From: Treponema sp.
Lineage (GTDB): Bacteria; Spirochaetota; Spirochaetia; Treponematales; Treponemataceae
Assembly (NCBI GenBank): GCA_024695625.1
Contig: JAILHV010000157.1
Location: forward strand, 1 to 40,410
Direction: 5' to 3'
DNA: 40,410 nt
Part shown: positions 7,250 to 16,290 of the stretch, piece by piece
Layout: the number at the start of each line of letters is the position of its first letter
Position numbering within the stretch: position 1 is the stretch's first letter
Position numbers and translations under genes: made by a program
Notes under the pieces: generated by a model
Seen by the model: the letters and a program-made list of their open reading frames with translations, nothing else
Told to the model about the DNA's origin: nothing
Databases searched by the model: none

Positions 7250-7301
7250 TTGACAAAAAAAGTTATTTTTTGGGAGGATTTGTTTTTGCTTGTGCTATAA
7301 T
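7250..7301 (+). promoter_or_regulatory. Extended -10 promoter of the MFS gene
   Basis: TGC-TATAAT (-10 at 7296-7301) carries the extended -10 TGn motif. A TTGACA at 7250-7255 is too far upstream to be its -35. GGAGGAG follows at 7312-7318, just before the GTG start at 7321. Confidence 0.5.
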
Positions 7302-7320
7302 CGGTCGCACTGGAGGAGCT

Positions 7321-8502
7321 GTGTATACTTTTTTGCTTGCCTTAATTTATTTGGCTTTTATAAGTCTTGGAATACCGGATTCTTTGCTTGGTGCGGGTTG
7401 GCCTGTAATTCACAAAGCCGTTGATGTTCCCGTTTCTTTTATGGGATTTGTTACCATGACAATCTGCGGGGGGACGATAATTTCCAGCTTGCTTTCCAAC
7501 AGGATGACCAGGAAATTCAGCACCCGCATTGTTACGGTTGTAAGCATTTTCTTTACTGCCATTGCCCTGCTTGGTTTTTCCATTTCCAGCAGATTCTGGA
7601 TGCTGATTCTTTTTGCAATTCCATACGGTCTTGGCGGCGGCGCAATTGATGCGGCTCTGAACAACTATGTTGCCCTTCACTACACTTCGCGTCACATGAG
7701 CTGGCTGCACTGCTTTTGGGGAGTGGGTACAATAATTAGCCCTTTTATAATGAGCTGGTCGCTTACAAATGCCACATGGATGGCCGGATACAGAATCGTG
7801 GGATTGATTCAGCTTGGAATTGCCCTTATTCTTTTGGCTACTCTTCCTGTTTGGAATAAGGTTGGCGGGGAAAAATCTTCTGCAAGCGCAAAGGCTCTGG
7901 GGCTTTCGGATGCGCTAAAGATAAAGGGCGTACCATTTTTGCTTTTGGGCTTTTTTGCTTACTGCGCACAGGAGGCAACTTCTATGGGTTGGGCAAGCAC
8001 CTACCTTGTTGAATTTAGGGGTGTGTCCGCAGAAAGGGCTGCACGTTTTGCATCGCTTTTTTATATTGGCATTACGTCCGGGCGGTTTTTGAGCGGCTTT
8101 ATAATGAACAAGCTGGGCGACCGCAGGATGATAATTCTTGGAACTTGCATTTTGTCACTGGGAGTTCTTTCGCTCATGCTTCCCATTCAAAGCAGCATTC
8201 TTCCACTTGCGGCTTTTGTTACCATTGGCTTTGGCTGCGCTCCAATCTACCCTTGTATAATTCATTCAACACCGGCAAACTTTGGCGCGGAAAATTCCGG
8301 GGCTATAATAGGAATCCAGATGGCAAGCGCATACATTGGCTCTACCTTTATGCCGCCCCTATTTGGATTTTTGGCAAACCACACAAGCTTTGTCATACTG
8401 CCCTTCTTCCTGGCATTTTTTGTTGCCCTGATGATTAGCATGGTCTTGCTTACATTTAGAATTACGGCAAAAGAATCTAAAAGTAGAAACACCAATCTTT
8501 AA
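7321..8502 (+). CDS. MFS transporter
   Basis: 393 residues from a GTG start preceded by GGAGGAG. A longer frame from 7270 would include the promoter, so I reject it. About twelve hydrophobic segments are visible. The protein begins directly in TM1 (YTFLLALIYLAFISLGIPDSLLGAGWPVI). The loop between TM2 and TM3 has SSLLSNRMTRKFSTR, and the second half has SGRFLSGFIMNKLGDRRMI, both variants of the MFS motif A. FAIPYGLGGGAIDAALNNYV and the pattern SWLHCFWGVGTIISP resemble the sugar/fucose-permease-like MFS subgroup. The substrate is not determined. The gap to the next gene is 30 bp, but that gene has its own promoter-like -10. Confidence 0.9.
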   Translation: MYTFLLALIYLAFISLGIPDSLLGAGWPVIHKAVDVPVSFMGFVTMTICGGTIISSLLSNRMTRKFSTRIVTVVSIFFTAIALLGFSISSRFWMLILFAIPYGLGGGAIDAALNNYVALHYTSRHMSWLHCFWGVGTIISPFIMSWSLTNATWMAGYRIVGLIQLGIALILLATLPVWNKVGGEKSSASAKALGLSDALKIKGVPFLLLGFFAYCAQEATSMGWASTYLVEFRGVSAERAARFASLFYIGITSGRFLSGFIMNKLGDRRMIILGTCILSLGVLSLMLPIQSSILPLAAFVTIGFGCAPIYPCIIHSTPANFGAENSGAIIGIQMASAYIGSTFMPPLFGFLANHTSFVILPFFLAFFVALMISMVLLTFRITAKESKSRNTNL

Positions 8503-8520
8503 CATAATTTAAAAATGTGC

Positions 8521-8532
8521 TAGACTGACCCT
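8521..8532 (+). promoter_or_regulatory. Leaderless-type promoter (TGC-TAGACT)
   Basis: Extended -10 TGC-TAGACT (hexamer 8521-8526) lies 6 nt before the ATG at 8533. No Shine-Dalgarno is visible. Confidence 0.5.
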
Positions 8533-9924
8533 ATGAGCGATATAAAAAACAGAGAAACTTTAGGCACAAGGTTGGGCTTTCTTTTGCTTTCCGCAGGATG
8601 TGCAATCGGACTTGGAAATGTTTGGCGCTTTCCCTATATTGCAGGGATATACGGCGGAGCTTCTTTTGTCCTTATATACCTTGTTTTTCTTATCATACTG
8701 GGACTTCCGGTAATGCTTACAGAATTTGCAATTGGCCGCGCTTCCAGAAGGGGTGTTGCAAGGGCATTCAAGGAGCTTGAACCACAGGGCAAAAAGTGGC
8801 ATATATACGGAAACTTTGCCATTGTTGGAAACTACCTGCTTATGATGTTCTATACGGTCGTGGCAGGCTGGTTCCTTAAGTATTTCTACCAGATGTCAAG
8901 CGGTCAGCTTTCCGGCATGACGAGCGAACAGATTGCCGCTACTTTTAAGGCAACAACAGATGACCCCCGTACGCTTATCTTCTGGATGGCCCTTGTAATA
9001 ATAATTGGTTTTGGTGCCTGCTTCCTTGGCCTAAAAAAGGGCGTAGAAAGAATCACCAAGATAATGATGTCTGCCCTTTTTGTAATCATGATTGGGCTTG
9101 CAGTCTACTCTGGCTTCTTACCGGGAGCATCCAGCGGCTACAAATGGTACCTAATGCCAGACTTTGGCAACGCAATGAAAGACGGTATCTGGCCCCTGCT
9201 TTACGCCGCCATGGGACAGGCTTTCTTTACGCTTAGCCTTGGTATCGGCTCAATGGAAATATTCGGTTCATATATCGGAAAGGACTATTCGCTTACGGGT
9301 GAATCCCTGCGCGTAATAGGACTGGACACATTCGTGGCAATTTTTTCAGGGCTTATTATCTTCCCCGCATGTTTCGCATTCGGAGTTGAACCTTCATCTG
9401 GCCCGGGACTTGTCTTCCTTTCGCTGCCCAACGTATTCAATTCCATGGGTGCAATACCCGGCAGAATATTCGGCACACTCTTCTTCCTCTTTATGTCTTT
9501 TGCGGCCCTTTCCACGGTAATCGCTGTATTTGAAAACATCGTGGCCTTCCCAATGGACAAGTGGAACTGGTCCAGGAAAAAGTCTGTTGCGGTAAACTTT
9601 GTGCTGGTAACAATTCTTTCCATACCATGCGCGCTTGGCATGAATGTCTGGAAAACAGTCAGAATCCTGGGACTTTCCATAGACGGCTTTGAAGACTTCC
9701 TCGTAAGCCAGAACCTTCTTCCGATTGGCTCGCTGATTTTTATCCTCTTCTGCTCATGGAAGTACGGCTGGGGCTGGGACAAATTCATTGCAGAAGTGAA
9801 CACAGGCAAGGGGGTAAAATTCCCCAACAATAAAGCCATAAAATTCTACATCAAATTTATTGCCCCGATTATCATTACAGCGGTATTCATTGCGGGCTAC
9901 ATTGATTTGTTTGGAAAAAAATAA
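8533..9924 (+). CDS. Sodium-dependent neurotransmitter:sodium symporter family (NSS/SNF) transporter
   Basis: 463 residues, within the usual range for bacterial NSS transporters (LeuT/MhsT type), which import amino acids with Na+. The N-terminus carries the sodium- and substrate-site signature GFLLLSAGCAIGLGNVWRFP (15-34), followed by YGGASFVLIYLVFLIILGLPVMLTEF. Further family blocks are WPLLYAAMGQAFFTLSLGIG around residue 222 and FFLFMSFAALSTVIAVFENI around 323. Eleven to twelve membrane segments are apparent. The substrate is not assignable. It follows the MFS gene and ends before a bidirectional terminator. If the Rnf complex encoded nearby pumps Na+, this symporter would be one consumer of the gradient; that link is an inference. 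Confidence 0.93.
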   Translation: MSDIKNRETLGTRLGFLLLSAGCAIGLGNVWRFPYIAGIYGGASFVLIYLVFLIILGLPVMLTEFAIGRASRRGVARAFKELEPQGKKWHIYGNFAIVGNYLLMMFYTVVAGWFLKYFYQMSSGQLSGMTSEQIAATFKATTDDPRTLIFWMALVIIIGFGACFLGLKKGVERITKIMMSALFVIMIGLAVYSGFLPGASSGYKWYLMPDFGNAMKDGIWPLLYAAMGQAFFTLSLGIGSMEIFGSYIGKDYSLTGESLRVIGLDTFVAIFSGLIIFPACFAFGVEPSSGPGLVFLSLPNVFNSMGAIPGRIFGTLFFLFMSFAALSTVIAVFENIVAFPMDKWNWSRKKSVAVNFVLVTILSIPCALGMNVWKTVRILGLSIDGFEDFLVSQNLLPIGSLIFILFCSWKYGWGWDKFIAEVNTGKGVKFPNNKAIKFYIKFIAPIIITAVFIAGYIDLFGKK

Positions 9925-9954
9925 TCCGGGAAAAAATAATTTGAGCGCCTTAGC

Positions 9955-9997
9955 AAAAAAAAATGCCTGCCTCCGCATTGGGGACAGGCTTTTTTTA
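9955..9997. terminator. Bidirectional intrinsic terminator
   Basis: The hairpin GCCTG...CAGGC (9965-9989, one internal mismatch, loop GCATT) is flanked by an A9 tract on the left and a T7 tract on the right. It can therefore terminate the transporter gene on the plus strand and the convergent regulator gene on the minus strand. Confidence 0.85.
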
Positions 9998-10005
9998 TAG
10001 GAAAA

Positions 10006-11286
10006 TTACTTCTTCTGCACCTTCTTTTCCTCTTCCTTGTTGGCGTAGTAGGAATCTACCGTACGCTTCATGTCCATTATGTTCTTTATTACGATGCGGT
10101 CGTCGTAAATCGCAATTTTGTTGCGGGAAACATATTTGTTCAGTTCATCGCGGGTGTCGTTAAGGCAAAGGTTTGCATCCTGGGCAATGTCTTCGATTGT
10201 GCAGCTTATCGTGCGCTTCTGGTCTTCCTCGTCCGCACCAACCGGCTTCTGAACTTCCAGATACTTCAGGAACACGTCTGCAATGCGAACGCTCCAGTCC
10301 TTAATGCAAAGAATCTTTAGGTCCCTTCTCTGCTCAAAGATGCGCTTGCAGACCAGGCGCAGCATGTTCATGGCAATGATGGGGTTATTTACTACAACGG
10401 AATTAAAATTGTCCTTGTTGAACTTGAGGCAGGAAACAGAACCTCTTGCAACGACCGTGGCCTGCCTTGTGCTTTCTTCCAGAAGTTCCATCTCGCCAAA
10501 GATTTCGCCCGGCTTTACAATACCGTACCTCTTCATATTTCCGTTGATAAGCTTTTCTACAGCCACCTCGCCGGACTTAACAAAATAGAAAGACTTTGAC
10601 TTTGTAAATTCAGAGATAATTACGTCTCCATCGCTGTATTTCTTTGTAAAGCGGTCAAATACAGGAAGAGAAAACTGCTTTATGGTCTTGCTTTCATCAT
10701 CGGAAGAAGAAGCAGAAGAATGGCTCTTAAGCTCCATCTCCGCCTGTGAAGAAGCCTTTACGCGGGCCTCTCCCAAAAGCTCCGTAATAGCATCCTTATT
10801 GGCAAGCTCATGAACGTCGCGCAAAAGTTTTTCGCACTGGTAAACCGCAGAAAAATAACGCTCGGAATTAAAATAGGCCTTTGCAATGGCAAACATGCCG
10901 TCTTCCCTGGTCGCAGCGGTATCGCGCTTCTTTAGCAAAGTCTCCGTGCTGTAGTGAAGGGAACGAAGCGAGCGGTTAAAACTGGTAAGCATCTTTAGCA
11001 TAACTTCCCGGTTTGCGGAAAAGCTCTTCTCAAATTCCTGGGGGGTAAGGGCAATAACCTGGCAGTCTGTAACAGCACGGGCCGTATCTGTCCTCTGCTC
11101 CTTGATGAGCGCATTCTTTACGCCAAAAAAGTCCCCCTGCTTAACCTGCTCCTTAATCTCCAACTCCGAAACTATATCAATCGCAGAAAGTTCAACCTTT
11201 CCGTTCTGAAGAATAAAAATCCTGTCGTCCTTGTCTCCGGCAAAGAAAATTATTGAACCGGCCTTGTAAGACATAACTTTTGGCAT
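10006..11286 (-). CDS. Regulator with two cNMP-binding domains and C-terminal winged helix
   Basis: 426 residues from the MPKVMSYKAG start (ATG at 11286, with AGAGG 9 nt upstream; a frame from 11307 would bury that site). The first cNMP-binding domain (about 5-110) has a degenerate cassette, FFGVKNALIKEQRTDTARAV. Residues about 128-175 look like a TPR-type helical linker. The second domain (about 205-320) keeps an intact cassette, FGEMELLEESTRQATV (263-278). The C-terminal part (331-405: DWSVRIADVFLKYLE...TIEDIAQDANLCLNDTRDEL...) resembles the Crp/Fnr winged helix. The tail is charged (KEEEKKVQKK). It is probably a cyclic-nucleotide-responsive transcription regulator. It is transcribed alone, convergent with the symporter gene. 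Confidence 0.85.
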   Translation of the reverse strand: MPKVMSYKAGSIIFFAGDKDDRIFILQNGKVELSAIDIVSELEIKEQVKQGDFFGVKNALIKEQRTDTARAVTDCQVIALTPQEFEKSFSANREVMLKMLTSFNRSLRSLHYSTETLLKKRDTAATREDGMFAIAKAYFNSERYFSAVYQCEKLLRDVHELANKDAITELLGEARVKASSQAEMELKSHSSASSSDDESKTIKQFSLPVFDRFTKKYSDGDVIISEFTKSKSFYFVKSGEVAVEKLINGNMKRYGIVKPGEIFGEMELLEESTRQATVVARGSVSCLKFNKDNFNSVVVNNPIIAMNMLRLVCKRIFEQRRDLKILCIKDWSVRIADVFLKYLEVQKPVGADEEDQKRTISCTIEDIAQDANLCLNDTRDELNKYVSRNKIAIYDDRIVIKNIMDMKRTVDSYYANKEEEKKVQKK

Positions 11287-11501
11287 ATAGTAAAACCTCT
11301 CTTGCACGGAAGTAAGCAGAAGATTCTATCTTCCGGAAAAACAGCATCCGTACCTGCAGCAATACAAATCAAACATCAAATTTTTATTGCCAACTTCTAT
11401 AAAAATTATAGATTAAGGAAAATTATAGCACATGCAGATAAAATTTGCTACACATTTTTGTAAAATCGCCCAGTCCCGGTAAGCCTTGGTTAACTCTCAG
11501 C

Positions 11502-11700
11502 TTTTTCTGGACGGTACTTTTTTTAGTTCTACCATCCTGTCTTTTGGCTAACTCGACAGAAAGCCAATCGCGTCACCCGCTTTCCAGGGCTACGCTACCG
11601 CTCCGGCCCGCCTGTGGCGGTCTGGCTGCGCCACCCTTCCAATCGGGCGTAGGAATTCTGCACGATGCTAAGCCGCCATCCATGGCTCGATATTGCTTGG
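11502..11700 (+). repeat. Composite family C repeat
   Basis: It opens with TTTCTGGACGGTACTTTTTT and TTCTACCATCC, then CCCGCTTTCCAGGG. The variable hairpin has arms GGCCCGCC / GGCGGTC, and the end is CCACCCTTCCAATCGGG. It continues to GCCATCCATGGC, which on the minus strand reads GCC-ATGGAT-GGC (11686-11675). Confidence 0.75.
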
Positions 11701-11814
11701 CAAAAGGAAACTTTCTGATTCACAAATTGAGCAGGCAGTAACGGAGAGCTTCTCCTTACTATTACCCAACCAGAAAAAGACGACGACTAAGCAAAAAAAA
11801 TTGCATTTTTTTAA

Positions 11815-11925
11815 GCGTTCACAGATAAAGCCTAGCCCCGATTGGAAGGGCGGCGTAGCCGGCCACCGCAACGAAGTGAGGAGGCTGGAGCGAAAGCGGA
11901 ACCCTGGAAAGCGGGATTAAATGCT
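11815..11925 (-). repeat. Composite family C repeat, inverted copy
   Basis: CCCCGATTGGAAGGGCGGCG, a variable centre (GGCCACCGCAACGAAGTGAGG), then GCGGAACCCTGGAAAGCGGG. This is the reverse orientation of the module at 11570-11655. Together with that copy it fills the 769-base gap between the regulator and rnfC, where no gene is supported. Confidence 0.75.
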
Positions 11926-12042
11926 ACGGAGACTGACCGGACACGGAGTGCCGGGCACAGTAAAAAGAGAAATACGCTCCATAAAAAATTCAGAAGCCCC
12001 CGTTGCAACTTTATGACACTATCTTTTTTTTCCTATATATTG

Positions 12043-12055
12043 TATAATATCTGCC
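12043..12055 (+). promoter_or_regulatory. Leaderless-type promoter of the rnf operon
   Basis: A consensus TATAAT (12043-12048) is followed by 7 nt (ATCTGCC) and the rnfC ATG at 12056. No Shine-Dalgarno is present and the -35 region is poor. Confidence 0.6.
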
Positions 12056-13453
12056 ATGAAAACGCTAACATTTAACGGGGGAATTTACCCTCCCGAGATG
12101 AAGGAACTTAGCCGTGAGTGTAAGGTTACGGATGTGTTTCCTTCAACTAAATTGGTAACCATTCCGGTAACTATGGGCGGTGCGCCTAACACTCCCCTTG
12201 TAAAGACCGGCGATACCGTAAAGCGGGGCCAGGTCATTGCCAAAAGCGACAAATTCATGGCCGCTCCAGTTCATTCCTCCGTTTCGGGCAAAGTAAAAAA
12301 AATCCAGAATTGCCTTGTTACGGGAAGCTCTTTGGTGCCCTGCATAATAATCGAGGCAGATTCAACAGACATTTCCTCCATGGAAACAGACTTTATGCCT
12401 CCCCTTGACCCCTTCTCCTGCAAAAAAGAAGAGGCCCTTGCAAGAATCCGCGATGCCGGCATAGTTGGCATGGGTGGAGCATCTTTTCCAACCCACGTAA
12501 AGCTCAACATTGCCCCGGAAAAACATATAGAGGCAGTTCTCCTGAATGCAGCTGAATGTGAGCCCTACCTTACCATAGACGAAAGGACTTTGCAGGAAGA
12601 CACAAAAAAAGTTGTTGACGGTTTTTCCATCGTCATGAACATTGTTGGCGCAAAGGGAATCATCGTTCTGGAAAACAACAAGGCATTCATAAAGCCGCTT
12701 CTAGAAAAAGAAATTGCTAGTCAAAAGCTTTCAGACAAGATGTCGGTTGCGCTTGTAAAGACCAAGTACCCCCAGGGTGCAGAAAAGAACATTGTGGAAG
12801 CAGTCCTCAAGCGCGAGGTAAAGGCTGGCGGACTTCCGGCAGATGCAGGTGCTGTTATCTGCAACGTTGGAACAGTCTGCGCAATAAGCGATGCCTTTCG
12901 CCTTGGAAAGCCACTGATTGACCGTCCCCTTACCATAAGCGGCGGTGCCTGCGAAAAGCCTTGCAACATCCGCGTCCCGGTTGGAACTCTTGTTGGAGAC
13001 CTTATCCCCCAAACATTTGACGTAAAGGATGGAGCGGTTGCAAAGATTGTAAGCGGAGGCCCAATGATGGGATTCGCAATGCAGAGCCCAATGTTCCCTG
13101 TTGCAAAGGGTACAAGCGGAATCACTTTCCTTACAAAAGAAGAGACCTACCTTACAGAAGAAGATCCCTGCATCAACTGTGGCCACTGTGTAGACGCCTG
13201 CCCCATGCACCTTACCCCGGTAATGATTGTAAAGTCGGTAAAGGCAGAAGAAATTGGCGACGCAAAGAAATACGGCCTTATGGACTGCATTGAATGCGGA
13301 TGCTGCTCTTACGTCTGTCCTGCAAACGTGCGCCTTGTCCAGAGAATCCGTCTTGGAAAGGGTATCGTAAGAACCCAGATGGCGGAAGAAAGGGCAAAAG
13401 CGGCTGCAAATTCCGCTTCTTCAACCACAGCGCCAACAGGAGGGGCAAAATGA
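12056..13453 (+). CDS. rnfC: Rnf complex subunit RnfC
   Basis: 465 residues; peripheral subunit of the ion-translocating ferredoxin:NAD+ oxidoreductase. It accepts or delivers electrons at NAD(H). The N-terminus (MKTLTFNGGIYPPEMKELS) is typical of clostridial/spirochaetal RnfC. The glycine-rich GMGGASFPTHVKL near residue 139 belongs to the FMN/NADH-binding fold shared with NuoF. Two [4Fe-4S] motifs lie at the C-terminus: CINCGHCVDACP and CIECGCCSYVCP. It is the first gene of rnfCDGEAB, and its TGA overlaps the rnfD ATG (ATGA), indicating translational coupling. Confidence 0.96.
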   Translation: MKTLTFNGGIYPPEMKELSRECKVTDVFPSTKLVTIPVTMGGAPNTPLVKTGDTVKRGQVIAKSDKFMAAPVHSSVSGKVKKIQNCLVTGSSLVPCIIIEADSTDISSMETDFMPPLDPFSCKKEEALARIRDAGIVGMGGASFPTHVKLNIAPEKHIEAVLLNAAECEPYLTIDERTLQEDTKKVVDGFSIVMNIVGAKGIIVLENNKAFIKPLLEKEIASQKLSDKMSVALVKTKYPQGAEKNIVEAVLKREVKAGGLPADAGAVICNVGTVCAISDAFRLGKPLIDRPLTISGGACEKPCNIRVPVGTLVGDLIPQTFDVKDGAVAKIVSGGPMMGFAMQSPMFPVAKGTSGITFLTKEETYLTEEDPCINCGHCVDACPMHLTPVMIVKSVKAEEIGDAKKYGLMDCIECGCCSYVCPANVRLVQRIRLGKGIVRTQMAEERAKAAANSASSTTAPTGGAK

Positions 13454-14484
13454 GCGCGACTGAACCCACATCAAAATTCAACGAAATATTCCTATCTTCA
13501 AGCCCCCACTTTACAAAGGGAGACACAACCCAGCGCATAATGCTCACGGTTCTTATTGCCATGCTGCCTGAATGCGTTTACGGAGTCTACCTTTTTGGTC
13601 TTAGGGCTTTTATAACAATCCTTGCATCCGTAACAGGCTGCATTGTATTTGAATACCTTTTCCAGAAAGCTACAAAGCAGAAGGTTGCGGTAAAAAATCT
13701 TTCCGCAGCGGTAACAGGCGTTTTGATTGCCCTTGTCCTTCCTTCTACAGTTCCAACTTGGATGGTGCTTGTTGGGGACGCTGTTGCAGTCGTAGTTGCA
13801 AAGGGACTTTTTGGCGGACTTGGAAGCAACGTCTTTAACCCGGCTTTAACGGGACGCGGCTTTATGTTCCTTAGCTTTGGAGGAGCAATGAGCGCTTGGT
13901 TTGACCCTGCCACAGAAGTTAGCAAAATGAACTGGCTTCTTACAGGCCCTTCCAACGCAGACGCAGTTTCTTCTGCAACAGTGCTCAGCAAGATAAAGGC
14001 TGGCTCTTTTGTGGCAGACAGCGATGCAATCTGGCAGTACTTCTTTGGAAACAGGGCCGGCTGTATTGGCGAAGGTTCAATAGCACTCATTCTGCTTTCA
14101 TTTGTATTCCTTCTTGTTACAGGCATTATTGACTGGCGTGCACCGCTTGCAATGGTTGCAACTTGCGCAGTATGCACATTCTGCTCAACTTCCTTCGACG
14201 CAACGCAGACAATTTTTGCACTCTGCACCGGCGGACTTATCTTTGGCGCAACATTCATGGCAACAGACTACGCCACAACTCCTGTTACAAAACCAGGACG
14301 CCTTGTATTTGGAGCGGGATGCGGACTCATCACATTCCTCATCAGAAGATTCGGCGGCTACCCGGAAGGAGTTATGTTCAGCATCCTCATCATGAACTTT
14401 GTAACCCCATTCCTTAACAAACTAACTTCCCGCAAGTACGGCTACGGCAAAAAAGCGGCGGTTTACACGGGAGGCGCAAAATGA
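13450..14484 (+). CDS. rnfD: Rnf complex subunit RnfD
   Basis: 344 residues from the ATG at 13450, which overlaps the rnfC stop; longer in-frame extensions run into rnfC and are rejected. It is a polytopic membrane subunit of the RnfD/NqrB family that carries a covalently bound FMN. The likely attachment threonine is in DAVSSATVLS, matching the xSATxL/SGAT flavinylation motif. Other family blocks are SSPHFTKGDTTQRIM near the N-terminus, FGGLGSNVFNPALTGRGFM, and FGAGCGLITFLIRRFGGYPEG near the C-terminus. It overlaps rnfG by four bases (ATGA). Confidence 0.96.
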   Translation: MSATEPTSKFNEIFLSSSPHFTKGDTTQRIMLTVLIAMLPECVYGVYLFGLRAFITILASVTGCIVFEYLFQKATKQKVAVKNLSAAVTGVLIALVLPSTVPTWMVLVGDAVAVVVAKGLFGGLGSNVFNPALTGRGFMFLSFGGAMSAWFDPATEVSKMNWLLTGPSNADAVSSATVLSKIKAGSFVADSDAIWQYFFGNRAGCIGEGSIALILLSFVFLLVTGIIDWRAPLAMVATCAVCTFCSTSFDATQTIFALCTGGLIFGATFMATDYATTPVTKPGRLVFGAGCGLITFLIRRFGGYPEGVMFSILIMNFVTPFLNKLTSRKYGYGKKAAVYTGGAK

Positions 14485-15077
14485 GTTCAAACACAAGCAC
14501 AAAAAATGAAGGCATATTTTCCATGCTAAAACTGGGGCTTATTCTTGCAGCCTATGCCGTGGCTTCATGCACGGTTCTGGCACTCGTAAACAATTTTACT
14601 GCCCCCGTCATAGAGCAGAACAACATCCGCAAGGCTAACGAGGCAATGCGGGCTGTTTTTGCAGACGCAGACGACTTTGAGCAGGTAAAGGACGACTCTC
14701 TGCCGATTGATTCCCTCTACTTTGCAAAGAAGGGGGGAAATGTAATCGGTGCCGTAGCAAAGGTTTCTGGCCCTACCTACGACCACGCTACAATAATGTT
14801 CGGCGTAAGCACAGACGGCATTGTTACCGGAATGCGCTTCCTGGAAAACACTGACTCCCCCGGCTTTGGACTTAAAGCCAGCGACCCCAGCTTTAAGCTT
14901 GCAAACGGAAAGACCTTCTATGAACAGTTTGCCGGCAAGAAGGTTGCAGACGGCTTTAAGGCTGGACAGACCTTTGACGCAATAACAGGTGCCACCATAA
15001 CAAGCAACGGTGTGGCAGGCCTTTTGCAGACAGGTTGCGACGTAATCGACAAGTACTTGAAGGAGGCAGGCAAATGA
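14481..15077 (+). CDS. rnfG: Rnf complex subunit RnfG
   Basis: 198 residues: one N-terminal membrane anchor (LKLGLILAAYAVASCTVLAL) and a periplasmic FMN_bind domain. The flavinylation motif is DAITGATITSNGV (T of GAT-I/T), the covalent FMN site modified by ApbE/Ftp in known systems. FLENTDSPGFGLKA is the typical substrate-loop block of RnfG/NqrC. No apbE-like gene is in the window. Overlaps of four bases on both sides show tight operon packing. Confidence 0.96.
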   Translation: MSSNTSTKNEGIFSMLKLGLILAAYAVASCTVLALVNNFTAPVIEQNNIRKANEAMRAVFADADDFEQVKDDSLPIDSLYFAKKGGNVIGAVAKVSGPTYDHATIMFGVSTDGIVTGMRFLENTDSPGFGLKASDPSFKLANGKTFYEQFAGKKVADGFKAGQTFDAITGATITSNGVAGLLQTGCDVIDKYLKEAGK

Positions 15078-15706
15078 GTTCAAAGCTCGCAATAATCACA
15101 AAAGGCATTCTAAAAGAAAACCCCCTTTTGATTTTAAACATAGGCTTGTGCTCTTCCCTGGGAATCACAACCAGCATTTTTAACGGACTTGGCATGGGGG
15201 CAGGCATGACCTTCGTTCTTGTTATGAGCGAACTTGTAATCAGCCTCTTCCGCAAGTGCATTCCGTCTTCCATAAGGCTACCCGTATTCATCATAGTAAT
15301 CGCAGCCTTTACCACAATCGTACAGCTTGTACTCCAGGCATTCGTAACGTCACTCTACGATGCATTGGGAGTCTTCCTTCCGCTCATCGTAGTAAACTGC
15401 ATCATCATGGGACGCGTGGAAGCATTCGCATCAAAGAATTCAATCGGCGAATCTGTATTGGACGGTATTGGAATGGGAATTGGCTACACAATCGTTCTTG
15501 TTGCCATATCACTCATCCGCGAACTCTTTGGCGCAGGCACACTCCTTGCAGGAACCGCCCTCAAAGTGGAACTTATCCCGGAAAGCTTTAGGATTGGCAT
15601 CTTGAACAGCGCACCCGGAGGCTTCATTGTCTTTGGAATCGTCGCCGCCATAAACCAGTCATTCCAGAACGCCAAAAACGCAAAAGCCCAGAAGGAGGTT
15701 CAATAA
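15074..15706 (+). CDS. rnfE: Rnf complex subunit RnfE
   Basis: 210 residues from the ATG at 15074, which overlaps the rnfG stop and follows AGGAGG (15061-15066). It is an integral membrane subunit of the RnfA/RnfE-NqrD/NqrE family with six predicted helices. Family marks are NPLLILNIGLCSSLGITTS near the N-terminus with its conserved Cys, LPLIVVNCIIMGRVEAFASKN in the middle with the second conserved Cys, and IRELFGAGTLL. The two Cys-containing half-helices are thought to bind a membrane-embedded Fe-S centre together with RnfA. The stop codon overlaps the rnfA ATG (TAATG). Confidence 0.96.
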   Translation: MSSKLAIITKGILKENPLLILNIGLCSSLGITTSIFNGLGMGAGMTFVLVMSELVISLFRKCIPSSIRLPVFIIVIAAFTTIVQLVLQAFVTSLYDALGVFLPLIVVNCIIMGRVEAFASKNSIGESVLDGIGMGIGYTIVLVAISLIRELFGAGTLLAGTALKVELIPESFRIGILNSAPGGFIVFGIVAAINQSFQNAKNAKAQKEVQ

Positions 15707-16281
15707 TGGATTTCCTAAAGATTTTTATTCAGTCAATGCTTATAGACAACGTTGTCTTTATCCAGTACCTTGCAATTTGTCCCTTCATTGGAATGACGAG
15801 CGAAACTGGAAAGGCAACCGGCATGGGTCTTGCAACCACATTCGTAATCGTGCTTGCAACAGCAGTTACTTGGCCAATCTTCCGCCTGGTAATGGTTCCC
15901 TTCCAGCTTGAATTCCTCCAGACGCTCATCTTCATCCTGGTAATAGCATCCCTTGTACAGCTTGTGGAATTCTACCTTAAAAAATCAGCCCCGGCCTTGT
16001 ATTCTTCAATGGGTATCTACCTCTCGCTCATTACAACCAACTGCGCAGTTCTTGGCATTACAATCAACTGCATCAAGAAGAACTACAACTACGGACAGAG
16101 CCTGGTATATGCTTTTGGTTCCGCAATCGGATTCCTTCTTAGCATGGTGATTATGTCCGGAGTGCGCGCAAAGCTCAAGACCGCAGAAGTTCCAAAGGCA
16201 TTCAAGGGAACTCCTATCCTCTACGTGGCAGCCGGTCTTTTGAGCATGGCGTTCCTTGGATTCAAGGGACTTATAAAATAG
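15706..16281 (+). CDS. rnfA: Rnf complex subunit RnfA
   Basis: 191 residues, the expected length. It is an inverted-topology partner of RnfE with six membrane helices. Conserved blocks are SMLIDNVVFIQYLAICPFIG (10-29, conserved Cys) and SLITTNCAVLGI (second conserved Cys). The gene is preceded by GGAGG inside rnfE, seven bases before the ATG. It lies nine bases upstream of rnfB. Confidence 0.96.
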   Translation: MDFLKIFIQSMLIDNVVFIQYLAICPFIGMTSETGKATGMGLATTFVIVLATAVTWPIFRLVMVPFQLEFLQTLIFILVIASLVQLVEFYLKKSAPALYSSMGIYLSLITTNCAVLGITINCIKKNYNYGQSLVYAFGSAIGFLLSMVIMSGVRAKLKTAEVPKAFKGTPILYVAAGLLSMAFLGFKGLIK

Positions 16282-16290
16282 GGGGCTGTG

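Noticed and set aside
7270-8502. Longer MFS frame starting at 7270
   Set aside because: It would translate through the extended -10 promoter and Shine-Dalgarno that precede the GTG at 7321.
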